Part shown: positions 60,951-64,000 of the stretch, in pieces
Layout: each line of letters begins with the position of its first letter
Numbering within the stretch: position 1 is the first letter of the stretch
DNA from: Owenia fusiformis
Taxonomy: Eukaryota > Annelida > Polychaeta > Sabellida > Oweniidae
DNA: 64,000 bases
Direction of reading: 5' to 3'
Assembly: GCA_903813345.2 (NCBI GenBank)
Contig: CAIIXF020000008.1
Coordinates: forward strand, 20,630,822-20,694,821
The notes under the pieces: generated by a model
Database searches by the model: none
What the model was told of the DNA's origin: nothing
Seen by the model: only the letters and a program-made list of their open reading frames with translations
Program-made: the position numbers and the translations under genes

Positions 60951-62436
60951 CTTGGGTCAGTCAAAAAGTTCTGTTTATTTATCTCTAACTTTGTCATTTT
61001 GAGGAATTTTTTCTTGAAATTTGGTACACCTATAGAAAAAACATTGGTGCAAATATTGTCTAGACATTGTTTCTCAACTATCATTGGTTACTGAATAATG
61101 GTTGCTATGGTAACAGAAGGGCGATGTACTCGGTACAACCCAATTTTATTGATTTTCATACACTGTTATATTACATGAAATATACTTTAAACTGTCTCAA
61201 TATTTAAAAACCCCTTTCTAACTAAGTCCCCGATGTCATATCTAAGTTTAATTTAGTTATTTAGCCTTCAAAATAGTCGCCTCCTGCAGCAATGACCTTT
61301 CGGTGCCTTTCTACCCAGTCTCTGAAGACCCCTTTGAAACTGCCAGCCAACAATTCATTTAAACGTTTGGGCACTGCTGCCCATAGAGCCTCATCGGAAT
61401 CAATCCGGATCCCCCGAAGACCCCTCTTTAGATTGCTGAAGAGGTAAAAGTCACACGGAGATGTGTCTGGGGAGTATGGTGCTTGTGGAATCCTGCTCCA
61501 TTGGAGGTCTTCTAAGGTAGTCTTGGTAACATGACTTGTATGGGGACGAGCATTGTCCATGTGGAAGTGTGGCTTAAACCCTCGCCGTCTCTTCTGACGT
61601 ATGGCCCTTCTTGAGTGAGGAATCTTGGAACCCATTTTGAGGCCACGTAACGCTTTCTCAATACTTAAGTGATGTTCATATGACATGAGCCATGAGAAAT
61701 ATTCAGAATGGAACTAATCTCACCCAGTGAAATGTGCCTATCTTGCTCAATCAACTCTTGTATTTTCTCAGCATTGTTCTCATTCACAGAACTCTTGGGC
61801 CGGCCAGTCCGTCCTGAATCAAACAGTTTATCGCTTTTCCATACAAGAATTCATTGTACCATCTACGGACAGTATTATATCTTGGAGCATCCTGTTCAAA
61901 AGCACCTTAACAAGTGAATATGTCTCTTGTGGTGTTTTCCTGTTTTCTACCATACACTGTATCAGATTCTTTGCTTCCACTTTAACAACTTGCTAGGAGA
62001 ATCAATATTTGACATTATTTTTTCTCAAAATCCCCTTTTCACTTTTTCATCTTTTCATCCTGAAAATCATCTAAGGCAGCTGAAAATTGTCACAATTGAA
62101 TATTTCCTTGACTGTGATGTCGTCAAAACAATAGAATTGGCATCAAAACCTGTCAATTTGCACAATCTGATATTTCAATATGAAAAACTGTTCAATTAAT
62201 TGATGCCAAATGAAATTAGTGTGACATTAAAAATATGACGTTTTTTAGCTGAACCGTGTACCCCGCAATTCTGTTACCATAGCAACCATAATTCAATAAC
62301 CAATCATAGTTGAGATGCAATATTTAAGCAATAGTTGCACAAATATATGTTCTATAGATGTACCAAATATCAAGAAGTAAATCCTCAAAATGACAAAGTT
62401 AGATATAAATAAACAGAACTTTTTGACTGACCCAAG
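60951..62436 (-). mobile_element. Mariner transposon with ~185-bp inverted repeats and internally deleted transposase
   Basis: Ends CTTGGGTCAGTCAAAAAGTT and its inverse, flanked by TA (60949-60950, 62437-62438), total 1486 bases. The terminal inverted repeats extend about 185 bases, long for mariner. The transposase reads on the minus strand. An N-terminal helix-turn-helix part (RYNTVRRWYNEF, GRTGRPKSSVNEN, KIQELIEQDRHISLGEISS) is broken by a frame change and runs into SIEKALRGLKMG. The C-terminal part follows in the open frame 61686-61261, with the second and third catalytic aspartates in HMDNARPHT and APYSPDTSPCDFYLF. The segment between, which would carry the first catalytic aspartate, is missing. 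The element cannot move by itself. Confidence 0.9.
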
Positions 62437-62514
62437 TATAATGGGACATCACTGATTGTCTTGGGGAGAAACCTAGGTGACATTCCCCCCTTTAAAAAAT
62501 ATCTAACATTTTGT

Positions 62515-62605
62515 TATGCGGTGTCTGTAACAAATGGTTTCTGTAATAAATGGCATCTGTAACAAATGGCAGATGGTGACATTTTGCATGTTAATGCCCT
62601 GGAAT
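62515..62605 (+). repeat. Dispersed repeat, copy 3 of 3
   Basis: TGCGGTGTCTGTAACAAATG, ATCTGTAACAAATGGCAGAT and TTTTGCATGTTAATGCCCTG match the copies at 21895 and 27440. Here the CTGTAACAAATGG word is present three times in tandem. Confidence 0.75.
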
Positions 62606-62869
62606 TATAATTGCACCGTTATTGTATAGTTATCACTGTATGTAATTACCTAGTCAGCAATGAATTTTTCATATTATAATACTCATTCTGCAAACACATC
62701 ATGGTCTCCCTGCGAACTATGTTCTTCTTAGGCTCCTAAAACAACTTTTTAAATTCATCTAAAATTTCTAGATGTTTCCATTTTGTAGTATTGAAATGGC
62801 TAAATCTTTGATCTAATACTTCTGGACCACCATTTGGGTGTATTACATGATAGTCTATGTATTACTTGT

Positions 62870-63030
62870 ATTATGAACTACATGTATTTGCTCATATATG
62901 CACTTCTTGTATTATGTATATTATTATATACATGTATTATATACAGTAGTACATGTATTGTGTACTACATGTATCATGTACTACATTGTATATGATTTAA
63001 TGTACATGTAATAAAACATGTTTCATGTGC
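62870..63030 (+). repeat. TACATGTATTATG-type low-complexity repeats
   Basis: Irregular repeats of TACATGTATTAT and GTACTACATGTAT, many of them self-complementary around ACATGT. Confidence 0.7.
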
Positions 63031-63239
63031 TACATGTTATGCACCTAGACCAGTAACCTCAGTCATATCTGTTCTTCTCAGTCAATGTTCTAAAAGTTTA
63101 AATACACACCTATCAGGATCAGCGTATAAATCAAACACCCTAGCCTAGGGTGAAATCTTGATTATATTGTAATAACTATGAAATATGTGTGTTTAAAAAT
63201 AAATTATGAATCAAATAGATAAATGCTTTTGTCTGATAA

Positions 63240-63640
63240 GTGAAATTTGTTTGATTCATTCTACTTGGTCATCGTTAATTTACCAGATAATTCATTTTAC
63301 TACGTGGTCTACCTTAATGTACCCGATAACTTCTTCTTGGTCCACTTTAATTTACCAGAAAATTCATTCTACTTGGTCTACCTTAATTTACCAGATAATT
63401 CATTCTACTTGGTCTACTTTAATTCACTAGAAAATTCATTATACTTGGGCTACCTTAATTTACCAGATAATCCATTTAAGATAACTCACTCTTTCGGTCT
63501 ACCTTAATTTATCAGATAACTCCTACTTGGTCTACCTTAATTTACAAGAAACTTCATTCTGCTTGGTCTACTTAAATTTTCAATTAATTTATCATATAAC
63601 TTCTACTTGGTCTTCCTTAATTTCATTTTCATTAATTACA
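63240..63640 (+). repeat. Minisatellite with ~37-bp units
   Basis: TTCATTCTACTTGGTCTACC followed by TTAATTTACCAGATAA recurs about ten times with increasing decay to the right. Open frames through it are artefacts of the repeat. Confidence 0.88.
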
Positions 63641-64000
63641 TTTTGCTCCAATCTAGATGCATCGTGTCTTACCATTTAGGTAGACCTAAAGGTATACCCT
63701 TACTATCACCAATATATATATAGTGACTTCTTTTTAACCTTCCAGTTCATGATAATGTGTTATGAAAAGAAAAAAGCCCAATACGGTTGTGTGAATGTAC
63801 AATCTAAGTCAACTTTTGTTAAAAGGAACCGAATGTTTCTTTTCATGTTGGTTGACGCTTAAGAGTTATATTCTTACCTTGTTTCTGTGGAAATCTAAAT
63901 AAATATTTTTTCTCTGAAATTGTTGAAAAAGCCAACGAATTTTGCTCAAAATTAGAAATGCAATTGTGTCGTTTACCACAGTGGTTTACAATACTTGCAT

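Noticed and set aside
63206-63507. Open frames of 74 and 86 codons at the right edge
   Set aside because: Translations of the 37-bp minisatellite.

Overview
This is a eukaryotic, intron-rich, AT-rich stretch of an animal genome. Splice sites are ordinary GT-AG, introns run from under 200 bases to over 5 kb, and intergenic and intronic DNA is full of minisatellites and foldback or mariner-type DNA transposons. The gene set and the repeat styles suggest a marine invertebrate. One foldback element has 15-base tandem repeats in its arms, as described for the TU elements of sea urchins. I cannot name the phylum from the sequence alone.

Five protein-coding genes can be assembled exon by exon. (1) MUS81, + strand, 515..5296: the last seven coding exons of the structure-specific endonuclease, with the 5' part outside the window. 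(2) ISCA2, - strand, 9897..7206: mitochondrial iron-sulfur cluster assembly factor, four coding exons including a proposed 14-base first exon. It converges on MUS81 and is head to head with the next gene. (3) A novel-type protein kinase C of the epsilon/eta class, + strand, 10186..29202: 16 coding exons joining without a frame break into 768 residues. (4) ACK1/TNK2 tyrosine kinase, - strand, 44877..38597: only two coding exons, 1159 residues. (5) FBXO28, + strand, 51719..58787: four coding exons, 377 residues.

Between and inside the genes lie a Tc1/mariner foldback whose two arms both keep a transposase C-terminus (2038..3002), a foldback inside an ISCA2 intron (8749..9208), a 1.1 kb palindrome in the ACK1 intron (42170..43270), a small TA-flanked MITE (48027..48200), two adjoining elements with 9- and 8-base target duplications (49720..51311), the TU-like foldback (51934..52969), two further foldback/mariner elements in FBXO28 intron 1 (53048..54859), and a mariner with long inverted ends but a gutted transposase (60951..62436). 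The 9.4 kb from the PKC stop to the ACK1 stop holds no recognisable gene, but does hold an orphan CCAAT/CRE/TATA promoter-like block at about 35215..35400.

The most unusual feature is that four minisatellites are anchored on gene edges and share sequence with the exon they touch: the splice acceptor of a MUS81 exon (1..527), the splice donor and zinc-finger codons of the PKC C1A exon (about 16690..17460), the MUS81 stop region (5283..5725) and the ACK1 stop region (38236..38625). In the last two the final codons and stop lie in the repeat. This looks like repeated tandem amplification of exon borders, and it makes arrays of decoy splice sites and stop codons.

Nothing here is an operon. The genes are housekeeping (MUS81 DNA repair, ISCA2 Fe-S assembly, FBXO28 SCF ubiquitin ligase) and signalling (PKC, ACK1), and apart from the ISCA2/PKC shared promoter region they have no evident functional linkage.
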